This document shows positions 27,251-40,942 of a DNA stretch of 64,000 bases, in pieces (within the stretch, counting starts at the first letter, position 1; every line of letters begins with the position of its first letter). A program made the position numbers and the translations under genes. This DNA comes from Archegozetes longisetosus (Eukaryota; Arthropoda; Arachnida; Sarcoptiformes; Trhypochthoniidae). The notes beneath the pieces are model-generated. The model saw only the letters and a program-made list of their open reading frames with translations. It was not told where the DNA came from and searched no databases. The stretch is taken from NCBI GenBank assembly GCA_018873245.2, contig JAEMBT020000003.1:4421843-4485842 (forward strand), in the 5' to 3' direction.

Positions 27251-30200
27251 GGTCACATTTTTATTGTTTTATTTCATTTTTGTTTATAAATTTTTCATCA
27301 GCTAAAATAAATGTAGTATAAAATACACAGACAATGAGATGTTGCTCTAAAATGATAGCCCAGCAAATTTACACAAATTGCAAACATTCCATCAAAATTG
27401 TAATCTAAATAATTGAATTATCGCTTAGAATCCTTTAAATGGTTTGACTGCGCCAAACCTGCAAAATGTTGTGAACCTGTCACTACAGCTACTTTTAAAA
27501 CATTTTTATAACTTGAAGCAATTATTCATTTTATAAATAACTAACTTTTCAAATATTTCAATTTTTTCTTCATATTTTATAGAAAAACTCATTTTGAAAG
27601 ATTAAACTGTTTTATAATTAAAAATATTTCATTGATTTCCTAATAATTGGTTACTAACCAATTAGAATAATTTATACAAATGTGCAAAACAGCCGTAAGA
27701 GTTATTAAAACAAATCAATTCCAAACTCAATAAATCAAAGTTAGTTTCCAAAAAATACACAAATCAGTATTAATTATTTATTGAAATCTAATCTCACGAC
27801 AAACATAGTAATTATGCAAATTAGGCGCCAGATAAGAGATTGTGTTCCTTCAAAATTTCATCGAATTGTTAGTTTGCAAACAAAACTAGTAGTTTCTTAA
27901 TTTAACAGGTCAAAGTTGACATTTTATTTTTGACAATCTAGACAACGCATTCATTCGGATAATATTATAAATTATTGTGTGAGATATTTATAAAGATTAT
28001 TCTAAGCTTAATCTTTATTGTGATGTAGCTGTGCATAACTTATCTTTACTAGTCTAAATCTGAACGAGTTATTTGTTTAGATTGTTTGAGACAATGTTCA
28101 ATCTGATACTATTTCTATGAAAGTGAATCGCTTGGGACAAACAACAGAAACAGTTTACGGGAAACAGTTCAAGACAAAAGTTAGAAAGAGACAAAAGTTA
28201 GATGAAAGAAAATATACATTTTGGTCGGTTAATCAAATGGCTAATGGAAAACTTAGTATGAAAAGGAAAGGAAAGGAAAGGAAAGAAAGAAAGAAAGTTA
28301 GAGATTTAAGAGATCAATGTTGTTATGGTTGAACCCGGGAGGGAATCATCATAATGGAGCTGTACAGCCCTATAACCCTCCATTGGCTTGTTTTATCTAA
28401 TGAAAGCAATCACTGCTGACACTTTACGGGCGGAGATCATATGGACACTAATTTATCAATCGCTCGATCGACTGTATATTAGTTAAAAGCATTGCTCGAC
28501 TTTCACACCTATACTTACCAACACTTATCTGCCAATAAAACTTTTACATCAATCCTATCTAATGCTCTCTTAGTTAGTTTGATTATGAGATATTTAAATG
28601 ATGACTCTTCCAATGCAGCTTGAGCGTTTGTTTACTGGTTCAAAGTGTAGTGATATTTATTAATTAGTTGTTTACTTAAAAAGATAGTCCAATGCAATAT
28701 TGACTCATTAACTATCTATAAGGAAAGTTGAGCTTATCTTTAAGACACTTTAGAATGATCTCTTTCCACAGGTATTCACAGGTAAATAATCTAACGTAAA
28801 TCATTTGATTTAAGTGAGCCCACGATTGAATCATACATTTAAATGAATTTTGTGTTTTCTCTTTTTCACTCGTAACCCTTTTTGGTCGATTCGTTGCACT
28901 CAAAATGATCTTAATCAGTATTTCCTTTAGACACCTATTATTCATTCATATTCATTCGTATTGAGTCGATCAGTAATTCAATTGTTAGTCAACTTGTGGG
29001 CTGACTAAAGTGGCTCGAGTTGAAATTGTACCTGCAATGATAGCCCTTCACATTTGTTATCTTTAAGTCTAGTATTTTTCCATCGACTCAAAGGTTTTTT
29101 GATTGCCATAAATCAATCCTAAACTAAATAAAAGGTGAAAAATGTTTCATTAAAATACAGGTAACTATTAGTTATGATTAATATGATTTTGTTGCGAATC
29201 AAGTTTTACAATCGGTTCTCGATTGGAATCATTTGAGTGAACATTTTGTTTGCAATCGAGTTTAAAACATCTGAAAAGCTATCGAGCGATTCAGTGTTGA
29301 AGGCATTTGAGGCAATCGAGTCAACTGTCAAGTGGAAGGAAGTGTAGGCTTTTGGAGAGATTCAAGTTTTTATTCAATATTTCGCTCTAATGTGACACTG
29401 TTTGCCTTATTTTGAAACAATAGTAAAGCTTAATATATTTGTAAACCTGTATTTGAAAAGCGAGTTATTCTTTTGGAGTGGGTTGTTTCAGGAAAGCCCA
29501 TTCATGTAATAACTTAAGTATTTTTGCGCATTATTAATCAATGCAACGGATTATGAATAATAATACAATAGTCCTTCCATTTCAATAGCTTTTAGTAAAA
29601 CTCTTTAGTCTCTAAAATATATATCTTATAACTGTTTTGCTCAATTATACCAAATCTACAAATGGTTTTTTTCAATTTTCTATCATTATTACTTGTTTTT
29701 AGCAGATATCAAACTAACAATTTGATCTATCGCTGAGTTAGTGATAAAGGTTTGTCATTATATATGATTATAAGAATAACTACACACCTAGATATTCAAA
29801 ATGACTGTCAAATTTACATAGCTTAAGATTGTTAACAGAAAGAGGAAACGATTGGCAAGATACTCAAACTGATCAAGCTGTAGGGTTAGAAAAACGTATT
29901 TGCAATCTTATAGAAACTGATTATTAGTTAACTAATATTAAGTAATAGTTAAATTTTAGGGTGAGGTAAAACGTGTTGTGATCGGCCTTGTGAAGGACAT
30001 ATCGCTCTGTTGAGCGGTGCCATAATTCTAACTAAGTTACAGATGGCTTGATCTCCGTTTTAAAAGCCTTGGGAATAACTTACTTTTTTTATTCTGACGC
30101 AGAGGTGCCCAAGTCCTAATTCCAGAATCATTTATACTTCTGATTTAACTTTGATGTGATCGCCAGCACCCACTACAGAAACTATGATTATAAGTGAAGT

Positions 30201-31660
30201 ATTGTGGTATTTTCTAACTTCATTTTTCAGCAAATTTATAAAGTTGTTTCTAAAAATGACAGTTTCAGTCAATAAATCGCATAACCGTTACGAACAACTT
30301 ATCGAGGCCCAACAACAACAGCATTGACAGTTTAAAATTTTGTTCATAAACTGAAACGAGTTGATGACCACTGCCTTAATGCAATTTTAAAGATAGCCGT
30401 TCGGTATTTACGCTAACACTATCATTGACAGTATCCCGTTATTCTCTTACACCATTTTGCAGTTATTGTTCTCCAGTTGAAATCATTAGTTTCTCAAAAA
30501 AGCTTTGTATTCATTGACTGAAAAATGTTTGCTTCAAACTAAAGTATCAAATAATTGGGCAGTGAATAACACGAGTTTATTTCCTCTAATTGAAGTCAGA
30601 TATTAATATATCGTCATTTTAATGGTTTTATAAGTGTTTTCGAATGAAAAAGTCAAATTTATTAAGATTTAAAATGTGAAAATAAAAACAACTAAGCAAT
30701 AAAATAAGCAAGATAAGCAACTATGTAACTTAACGTCTCTCCTATACAGACTAATTCCAAGGTTTTTCGAGATAAAAAGCTTATAAGAATAATACGAATA
30801 CCCTTAAAACAAAAATTTAGATGTGATGTGAATTTCAATCAGCTATCATATGAATATAAGAATACTAATACTAAGATATTATAATTATTCAACTATTTGC
30901 CAGTTTAGTTCTGCTCAGCCTAAAGATTATCGCACTTCAAGTCAATGTGCAATGTTTAGTGTCCTTCGATGCTTTTGAAAATATTCATCCAAAATAACTA
31001 ACTATTTAATCAATTGCTTCGGCCTTATTAGTCATGTAATTAACTGAAAAGTTATGGTACAAATGACTTCGTTTCTAATTATTAAGGTATAGACTCGTTC
31101 CCAATGAAATTGTTGTCAAACTTTAAAATGTCTACAAATGTTTGTTTTAAGGAAATCCGGTAATCTGTGCAAGTGATTAACTTTATATTTTTCAGAATAA
31201 GATATCAAACAAATTGGTTTCACTTAGTTCTGTTGTTATTGTTAAAGAGGCTATTTTGAACCAAAGGCCAATTTATATCCATTAGTAGATGTAATAGCAG
31301 TAGATGTCTGTCAATTATGATTTACATAATATCTAAAATTGAAACTTACTTAAGATTACTGAAGACAATATCATTTAAGCTCACGCAAGACAAATTATTT
31401 ATTTGATAACAGTTTTAAAGTTGTTTATTTAGATAATTATTTTGAGATCGCTTTTAGGCTGTAGGCAACCAGATTACAAGGAATCAATGAAAATTGTGTC
31501 GATAAATAAATAACTTTCAATTTTCTATTCCATCTCGATTAAAATCTTTCAGCCTTTATATGCGCTAAATCTCATCCTTCTAGAACCCTTTATCTTCAAA
31601 AAACCTTCAAACTTAATATTTTCCAGGGAAAACCTGTTCACCATTAATATTATGATTGCG

Positions 31661-31708
31661 AGGTACGATTGAAAGGTACGATTGAAAGGTACGATTGAAA
31701 GGTATGAT
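31661..31708. repeat. 13-bp tandem repeat
   Basis: Three exact copies of AGGTACGATTGAA at 31661-31699, followed by a diverged fourth copy (AGGTATGAT). Confidence 0.9.
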
Positions 31709-32733
31709 GACCTTTCAAAGTTTAATCGTTTTAAACGCGCGCTTTTCAAACTTATTTAAAAAAACGTTGGCCTATCATTATCAATGATATACAATGACAG
31801 GCTTGAAAATTACCACTTCCATTCAAACAAGGTTCAGTTAAGGTAAAGATTTTTTTATAACATTATATCATATCGAGTCAATTACTGGTTTCAAAGCAAA
31901 TAAATTACTTTATTCAGCACTGGAATATAAGCGAGCTATTTTTTCTTCAAATATCAATAAATAACTTCAGTTAAATTTATCACTAATTCGCAAATTATTC
32001 TGCCCTCAAATCAGCCGAAAACCGAGCCCTACCTTCGAATTGGTTTTCTGATTAATTTGTGAAAAGTAGACTGTTTCACAAAAAATCTATTAAAAATGAG
32101 CTCTTAGTAGTTTGATCTTATACAGAAACAGTGAAAGAATATAATGATTCCTAAATTAGGAGCTTTTACTATCTTTTAAAGAATCAGAATCTGAGAGTTA
32201 GAACAGTGAAGATTGAGCTGTTGGTAAAAAAGAAGAGACAGCTAAAAAGAAAAGTGTAACTTCTTAGAGATGTGTTTAAAGTAATTGCAACAGAAAATAC
32301 TCTACTTCTTTTATCTTCAGATCATCTCAAACCCTAGTTCTGCTTCTGTATCTATATATAGAATCTACCGTTAAATAATTATGAGTTTTCACATTCTGCT
32401 CTGTATTATAAATAGATTTTTCGCATAAGTTATATTTTAGTTTTTTTATCAACAGATTAGTTTCAGTTGTAAACGATCATAGAAATTACATATTTTTCCA
32501 TTTCAAACTTATACTATTACTTCAATTTTTAAAATAAAATTAGAAACAAAATATCAAATTCTAACCCAGAAGATTCTAATTTTCATAAAACCATTCATTT
32601 GAATAGAAGAAATTACAAAATATTTGCCTATAATTTTATGATATATGTTCAAAATGTAAAATGAATGTCGAACTTATATTTAAGTCTTCTCGACTCTCCC
32701 TTATATACGTCTCAAGTTTCAGTAATACTTATC

Positions 32734-32845
32734 TAACTTTGACATGCACTTAAGTGGTTCATAAAAACCATATAAAAATGCCATAGAAAAACATGGCCTA
32801 ATTATTATTGAATTTAAAAAACCACTTAAGTGTATTTCAAAGTTG
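32734..32845. mobile_element. MITE-like inverted-repeat element, copy 1
   Basis: A 112-bp element has about 25-bp terminal inverted repeats of the form TAACTTTGA-N-TGCACTTAAGTGGTT on the left, matched by AACCACTTAAGTG-TTTCAAAGTT on the right, with about three mismatches. The AT-rich interior has no ORF. A second copy with the same termini lies at 57079-57196. Size, structure and recurrence fit a non-autonomous DNA transposon. I could not identify a clear target-site duplication. Confidence 0.65.
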
Positions 32846-35667
32846 AACAGATCTGACTAGATCAGATTTATGAAGAACTGCATTTTCAAGCTTTTTATGT
32901 ATTCCTGTTTCGTTTTTCAATACTTTTTTTAATTTTTGTAAACCTCCCAATATTATTGAATTTTTTATTTCAATTAATCAAAGGTTAAACTTTGAGCCAA
33001 AAGATTTACTCATATTTTATTTATATTTCAATTAATTCAAGTTTGAAAGCATTAAGTGTAGACTTACCAAAGAGTGTCAACAAAAAATTAAAGATAATTC
33101 TTCAGAGCAAGCTTTTTAAATTGCGTTCAATGATAGCAATAAAGGAAGTATTAGTTATGTTCTGTTGCTTTTCGTTAGCACAAAATCAAAATATTGTACT
33201 CCAAGTGCATAATAAGGAAAATACTGTCAATGCTTTAGAAGGCATGTAACACAGTATTTTCACTTTAATAGTTCATTCAATTCGTTTGTGATCAAATATC
33301 ATTTTCCATAAGATCACACAATTGTTTTGTAAAACGGCTTCATTTGAACGAAAAAAGAAAAATTCAAAATAAATGACTTTAGGGTTTGATAAGCTTTAAT
33401 TTATTCTAAGATAGCAAAGGAAGCTATAAATGTCTGAGCCTCTTCACAAACTTAAACATTTTTATGATTCGGATATAAATATAAACGTTTAGTAATACAG
33501 CTAAACCTGTCTAACGAACACGCAGTTAAATGATTTTCAAACAACAATTAAAAACAAGCCTTCATTTTCTATGAATTTATTTAGTCTATTTTTAAAAAGC
33601 ATTTCACTCATTTGACAGCCAGACAAGTTTTACTCTGTGTTACAATAGATTTAATGATTTTGATTTGTTGTAAATATTATAAAAATTAAGTTCAGATGAA
33701 GATTCCTGTGGATAGAGTATTTGACAACTTCAGTATTAGTCAATGGTATAGATAATAACTATTGAATCGATATATTTCTTCAATAGGACTCTATTTAATG
33801 GTCAAAATGGGTTTAGTTTAATGAATAGTAACTGTAATGAAATGATTGGTGATTAACAGAAAAGTTCAATAGAAAAAGTTATGAAGTTTTCAATTATTTG
33901 AACTATAGCGTAAATAATTGTTTGAATTATATTTGAGAAGCGATCGAAAGTAACATTAAATAAGTTAATGAAAGGTAATTGTGAAGTAGGGAACTTGCAG
34001 AACCTAAGCTAACTTGAAAATAATGCTATGTTTGCATTAATTAAACTAATTAAAACTTTTCGGTTTACGACATTTAATTTGTCAATTGAAAACAAGATTG
34101 GATTGAGTAAATAGTAAGAATTGAACTTTTCTTTATCAATCATCCAAAGCTGAAAGTTTGACAACAAAAAACTATAACAATCATTTACAACTACTAACCC
34201 ATGTTATACTTTACACTTTTCATTTACTGAACCACTTTCAATGACATAATCATTTTAAACTTCAATACAACAGTTCTAAGGAATAAGAAGTTGCGATTAA
34301 GTTAGTTGTATAGAACTATTAGAAATATAAAATACCCGAATCTGTAATATACAGACTTATATTTATTCATAATAAGTAGGTGGTAGAGGATCATTAAACT
34401 ATATTTGATTATTTGCAATTTATATTCCATTAACTGTCATATTGATTCACTCTTAGATAGTTTAGATTGAAATATATTTTTGTTTTTAGAAGTTTCAACT
34501 ATAAGGAAACTTTCTATTATAATTAAATAGATTATGGGATAGAGCTTAAGATATAATTTAATTAACTTTGTAGACTTGAAACTTTCAACTTTGAAGGTTC
34601 TGACAAAATAATCTTTCAAACTTTATGAGTACTATTCTATTTTTCATTTAGATTTATCTCGAATAATAGCTTCTGAAACAATTACTTATAATTAAATGTC
34701 TGCAATAAAAGCAAAGCATTAGTTGTCTTAGTTGTCTTGTTATATTGTTTCCTTGCCTGAGGAGCTGAAGGAAATACACTAAATTGCATTAATCATGCAT
34801 TCAAATAGTGTTGTACTTTTTAACGTTCTCCTATTATAACACTAATTCAAGTCATCCACTTTGAAGTACTTCTGCTCCAAACTCAAATTTCAAAGCTAAA
34901 TATTTTTATCTAAGCTTTCATCTCTTTTCATTAGAAGTAAAGGTCGATTCATAAAACAACAAGTTAGCAAGTATCTATTTTAAACATCTAATTATATCAA
35001 GTAAATATATTGATTCCATTTAAATAGTAAAGTCACTTAATTTGGAAAAACAACGTTCAAAACAAAAATGTTCAAACCAAATTTTCAGAACAACACAACA
35101 CTATTTCGGGGATCATAATCAAACAAATTCATAGAAGAGATAGTCGTGAGAAATAAATGGATTATTTTAAAATAAATGTCTAAAGTATATAACTGGCATC
35201 ATATGATGCAATTTTAAAATAGTTTTTAACTTGTTTTGTGAATATTGAAGCTTATATCGCAAAATAACTATTAAAAATAAAAAGAGAAATAATACATGTT
35301 TGAAAGCCATTGGGCTATTATATTAGGAAACACTTCCGCCTCCATTTCTCTTTCATTCTATAAAAAACATAATCTCCAGCCCTTGGAATCTAAATTTAAG
35401 TTATTACTTGTATGCAATCAAGTAAATACTGTCCATCACTTATAGTTAGTCGAAACAGGAGTCAATGACAAATATTTGACTGCTTGTACTGCTAGTATTA
35501 TGCACTACATCGAATATCACTTTACTACTGCATAATTATTTTTCATAGTATATATTTCAATATTATTTGCCAACATATAGATTAAACGTCTGATGGATCT
35601 TAAGTATTCAACTGTATTTATAAGTTCCGGTTCTCAAATAAAGAGGTACTTTCAGTTGGAACGAGAT

Positions 35668-35737
35668 TTAGGCAATGGTAGCAAGCTAAGTTAGGCGATG
35701 GTAGCAAGCTAACTTTTGCAAGCTAACTTTTGCAGCT
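35668..35737. repeat. 23-bp tandem duplication and nested 14-bp repeat
   Basis: The unit TTAGGCRATGGTAGCAAGCTAA occurs twice in tandem (35668-35690 and 35691-35713). It is followed by two copies of AAGCTAACTTTTGC. Confidence 0.85.
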
Positions 35738-37130
35738 ATTTATTGCATGAGTTTTATTTGAGTTACTACCCGAAAAAATATTGATTTGCGAACAGAGAAA
35801 GGGTCAGTGACTTAGTCACAGTTAGTAATGGTTTGGTTAGGCCACTAACTGTTCTCATCTCATCTATCCATTATTGAATAGCGAGAACAGAACATTAGTG
35901 ACTTACGGCTCTCATCGATATAACTAACGCTCTGTTTTCTCTCTTGTTTACAAATCCTTATTCTAAATCTTGGCTCAGATGCATTCTTGCAAATAGCTCG
36001 GATGACAAATTCTGAATTAGCATTCGATATGAGACCCAAACTGATTCGATACGAAACCTAAAATTCAAACTGATTCAACAAAGTGAGTAACTATTGAGTA
36101 ATGAACTATTTGACTGACTATCAAATAGTTTTGTGACATTTGTCACAATTAATCAAATCATATGAAACTATAATTAGTAATTTTCAATACACATTTAAAG
36201 ATTTTAAAGTTTATCATAAAGAGTTGATAATAGTGGAAACTTTAATCAGATAATTAGGGTTCGGCTACAACGATTAACTCCAGGGCCATTTGTCTGCAGG
36301 CATTATATAGAAGTTATTTATCAAAACTACAATTACACCTTAAACACAACCAATGTTTCTAAATTTATTACTAAAATAAAATATCAATTTCTCAAAAAAC
36401 AAACACAATGAAGATAACTATTGGCACAGTTAGCGTGAGACTCAACGGTAAGAAAATGCAAAGTCTAACATCTAGAGAGTTAGTGCGTAATACTCTGAAA
36501 AGTTTGATTTTCGTAAATTGAATTTGCTATACCGTGGTTTCTAAAATGTTTAGAATTGTAATTTTCGTATTAACTCTTTCACTCCTCGGGTGACTACTAT
36601 TTTATCGATGATATAAATTTACGCTTCAATGAAAGTCAGCTTTAAATGAGAAGCATTGGTTAGAACTTAATGAAAAGAAGTGAAAAATGAAATGCTAGTT
36701 GAATTGACATTAATTTATGAAAATTTGAACCATAAGTTAGCTGGTTGTTCGAGAAACACCCGTTGACGCCAGTCAATTATATAATACTGAAAGAAAGAAA
36801 TCGGATCTGGAATAGTAATAAAAGCTAATTGCTATACAACACTTTTATGCTATGCTATAGTGCCTCCATAATATGTCCTTTAAAACCGTTTCAATGAAAG
36901 TCAAGTGACCTCATATCAAACATGTTTTGTAGGTGTCTCATATATGGACAACTTCATGACTATTACTGATTTTCTTAACTCAGAAAATAACTTACCGCTA
37001 ATTCTGCTCTCTTTTTGTTTAACTTTGGTTAGTCTTTATTCTCTTCAGTTAATGTTATCATTTTCGACTAAAGTCGACTAGAAATTGCTTGTACAATTAG
37101 GCGTCACAATTTCAATCTGATTTATTTAGA

Positions 37131-37162
37131 AAATTTCTAACAATTTCTAACAATTTCTAACA
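37131..37162. repeat. 10-bp tandem repeat
   Basis: Three consecutive copies of AATTTCTAAC. Confidence 0.8.
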
Positions 37163-38148
37163 CAAAACATTGAAACTTGATCACACGGTTTTATGAGTAA
37201 CTTATTAACAAAGCTGACTGTGATAGGGGGCATCTTATCAAATGTTCTCATATAGTATTTCTTTATAGTAACTTTAGACTAAAAAACTGTTTCGTAAATT
37301 GTTGGCCAAAAAATAAATGTTCGAAGCAGATAATTATGCGAAAATAAGAAATATTAATTCATTGTTGTCATTATTTGTAGTAAAAAATTGAATTGATTTG
37401 AATAATAAATATTTAGTTCTAATAGAAGTTACCGTTTACTGAGAAGGAGTGATTTATAGAGTTATAGAGTTATTTTGATGTCTGATAGTTTATGAAACCT
37501 AAATAAAAATGTGACTAAAAACTAGTGCTGGAGTAGCAGAACGTTACAATCTCGTTTTTGCATTCTATTAAACATTTATAATATCAATAGGAATTAATAA
37601 TTAAGTTGATTGTAAAAATTAGGCAATGATTGTTGATTTTTTAGTTAATAAATAGAGACTTTAATCTGATCATTTGAGTTCATTGTCCCTAAAATTTGCT
37701 GTGGAATTGATTAAAATTGAAATGATTGAGGCTATAATACGTGTAATCATAATAGCGAAAGTGTTTGTACAAAAAGCGTTTAACATTAAGCAAAGTAATG
37801 CTTATATCTTATCGCTAAATGAAGTTCAATACTGTATTATCATATCATTTCGTAAGTTTCGAAAGTTATAAAGAGAGAAGTAAATAACTTTCACAAAAAT
37901 TACGATATATTTAACGAATTATATAAGTTAGCATTTGTATGATTTCCCACTAGATTGAAGGGATTGCTATTTTTCTGTACCTTTTATGCCTTATTAACCA
38001 ATTGTTATCATTTGAAACAACTAACTCTCACAAAGGTATATAATATGCTAATCATCGTACTTAAGTTAAGCGCAGATGTATGTTCAAAAAAATTTTCATT
38101 CCTTCATGTCATTGGTGTCAATTATAAAATATAAGCGAAACTTTAAAA

Positions 38149-38151
<3 letters not shown>

Positions 38152-38202
<51 letters not shown>
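38152..38202. repeat. (GA)n microsatellite
   Basis: About 25 uninterrupted AG units. The Arg-Glu run encoded across it in one frame is an artefact of the repeat. Confidence 0.95.
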
Positions 38203-38205
<3 letters not shown>

Positions 38206-39886
38206 TTATGACTTCTGAACGCAACTCAACTCGACTAAATAGAGCATCTGAAAAGTTTCGTAGATTTTTTATGTTTCCCAAAACAAAGTTCAATAACAAT
38301 GGAAATGTTTATTGAGAAGCTATCGTTAGTTTAAGACTACTTTAAACGCTTTTGTAAATACCGTTATACTCGTAGTAGTAGTAGTGCTGAGATAGTAAAT
38401 GGTTTGTGCAATTTTCTCTGTATTTCTCTGTGGGGGTAAATATGACTGGATTTAGGGATTTCTCAAGCATTAAACATAGCTGTGAATGAGACACTACCGC
38501 ATTCCGGCTGTTTGGAAGCGTCTATTATAGAGCGCAGGTTTGCCCGCTCGCATAGATATACCCATAAAATATTATTTAGACAACACATCAACAGAAGTAG
38601 TCATCCTGAAGCCTGAACTTTTATAGATTTACGCATTTGAACTTTTGTACCAAATCGTACCAGTCTCTCATCTTCTTATTACTTCAACCACTTAAACAAC
38701 TTATGCCGCGCCACTTGTTCGGCAACTTGTCGGCAATAAAAGCTTATAATATAAGAAATAATGTGACTCCGATTGCAGGTCACTAAGTCATACGTGTCTT
38801 CAATCAGGTTCCTATTCCTCTCTATTCCTCGTCCTTGTATTGAATATTTCTTATGATAGTAGATAATCAAATTCATATATTGATTACTTATTTTGATTGT
38901 TATTCACCAAATTCTGCAATTCTTATGAGACCAAAATAATGTAATAGTGTTTAGCTATGGTTTCCTTGAGAAACTTGAATCGCATAAATATTTACTATCT
39001 TTTCAAATCTGCTTCATTGAACCATTAGAAAATTTGTTTATGTATTCTTTTTCATTGATATATATATATATGTGCAGAAGTAGTTCTCGATTAAACATAA
39101 GACACCTTTGAATGAAAAACGCTTTATATGCTAGCTAAATAATCAAATTTATTAATTACCGAGAAAGGCCTTCAATCTCCTAGATCTACTAGATTTATAG
39201 ATGTGAACGACTATTATTAATGTAACCAAAAATTGCGAACATACAAAATATGTTTTTTAAACCTTGATTTCAGCTAAAAATAATATAAATTAAAAACAAA
39301 AACATATTAGTGGTAATAATGGCTTGCTTGCATAAACTTTAGTTATATACATACAATAATACGATTGTAATTTGTTTGCTTTTCTCAAATGTTATAACTG
39401 GAGATAGTTTCATATTTATTGATAAGCAGACAACTTTCTGAAACTTAGTTTTGCTTCATTTTATGCAATTCTCTTCAATAGCTATTTGAGAAGTTGTCAA
39501 GAGATTTGAATGCATCTGATCAATAGTCATATTTCCATCACACCCTTCACTCAATTCACTGTAGATTATATTGAAATATGTGTGTTTAATCATAATAATA
39601 ATATGCATATTACGGATAATACGAGTATGCTGAAGAAATTCTATTCTGATTATTCTCTAATGGACTTATAATAAATATATGCTCTCGAAATGTGGTAAAA
39701 CATATAGAAATATATGATAGGAATAGATGCAAATTAAGTATAAATTTCAAACTCATTCAACCTGTAAATGTTGTCTGAAAATTAATTTAATTATAATCAT
39801 TTCAAATAATTAGAAGTTAGTATTAGTTGTTAAGTCTTGAAAGGAGTCCAACAAAGTTAGTATAGAGTGGAAGCAATGTAATAGTG

Positions 39887-40058
39887 ATGCTAAGAGTAGT
39901 AAACAGAGTTCACCCTGTGTCAAATAATGGTATGATCTATAAGGAAGCGAAGCCGAGCGATAGGGCGAATGCGGTACTGAGTGGTGGCGAATGCGTTGAC
40001 GACTCTCTCGACTGGCTATACAAGTCTGACACGGAAACGAACAGCTCTTTGGCTGTAT
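39887..40058 (+). CDS. Candidate alternative first coding exon of HR3 (b)
   Basis: The frame opens at ATG 39887 and reads MLRVVNRVHPVSNNGMIYKE, then a GC-richer part with SDRANAVLSGGECVDDSLDW and ETNSSLAV. It ends at a good donor (GTAAAG) in phase 1. Spliced to 47004 it would read [14 protein letters not shown], and Ser-Gln-Ile-Glu-Ile-Ile-Pro-Cys-Lys is exactly how vertebrate ROR-alpha enters its DNA-binding domain. The composition contrast, donor and phase all support a real exon, but no cDNA evidence is available here. It would give a 543-residue receptor. Confidence 0.45.
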
Positions 40059-40942
40059 GTAAAGTGATTTAGTTGGCCTCTACTATAGCAGGTGTTATAC
40101 ACCAGACTATAAGCCATTGAGTTATACAGTTATACAGTTATACTGAGTATAACTGTAGTTCCCATTGGTTTTAGTAAATACACAACTAAACGATTGTGTA
40201 ACTGTGAGCTTATGTGACCCACTGTTCACCTAAACAACAGTTCTGAGATTGTTCAGAATGTCAACTCAATCTAATACTATTTAATTACTGTATTATGACC
40301 CAAACCATCAACCGAATGGTCAAATCGCATCAAATTAATAAATATACGAAGAATTGATTGATATTATGGTGAAAAGGAGTGCAAAATACAATGATTTTCT
40401 CTGATATCACCTAAACTTTGAATAAGTTTTGTTTTGACTCAATGTGTCAGTAATATAAATATAAATCCAAACGAAGTTAATAATAGTTCTAATTGTCGTT
40501 TTGTGTGTTATGTCGTATTTGATCGCCAAAACAAGAGGACAAATAATAATCTTAAGCATCGGTGGTATCGGACAAGCGGTTGAGTGGTCTCTGTCTTGGA
40601 TTGCATGCCATTCAGAGCTCTGTCCACTCTATTCTCATCCATACCATCACTGATATCACTATCACTGCCATCACAACAGTCAGTCAAACATCAGATAAGG
40701 GGTCGGGGATTAACCTATGAATGACCCCACTATTGGTCAGTCTGTGACTCAAGTGTCTGATTGTGTGCTCTAATTGTTGGACGCATTCAGATGACCAAAA
40801 CTGCTGTCAAAACATTAGCGCTCGATCTCTAAGGAATATCAATCGAATCGTCAATTATTTAATTGTTCCGTCTATTTATCTCAATTGTTTCATATTTAAT
40901 ATATTGGAAAAGTGCAAAAACGTGTCCATTCTGTTGAATCCC

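Larger units (their letters stand above)
19045..39886. other. Gene desert between the deaminase and HR3
   Basis: About 20.8 kb has no recognised gene. Short frames occur on both strands (for example 20640-20963 and 21201-21488, minus) but look like chance ORFs in AT-rich DNA. It holds several GA/CT microsatellites, short tandem repeats, one copy of an inverted-repeat element and one candidate exon at 22842-22977. GC-richer patches around 28330-28450 and 29960-30180 stand out from the background and could be regulatory. The stretch is probably the 5' regulatory or intronic DNA of the HR3 gene. Confidence 0.5.

Noticed and set aside
28117-28332. 71-codon Lys/Arg-rich frame
   Set aside because: Its tail is a GGAAA/GAAA simple repeat; no domain and no splice or promoter context.
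38076-38315. 79-codon frame with an Arg-Glu repeat
   Set aside because: The repeat is simply the GA microsatellite read in frame; the flanking residues match nothing.
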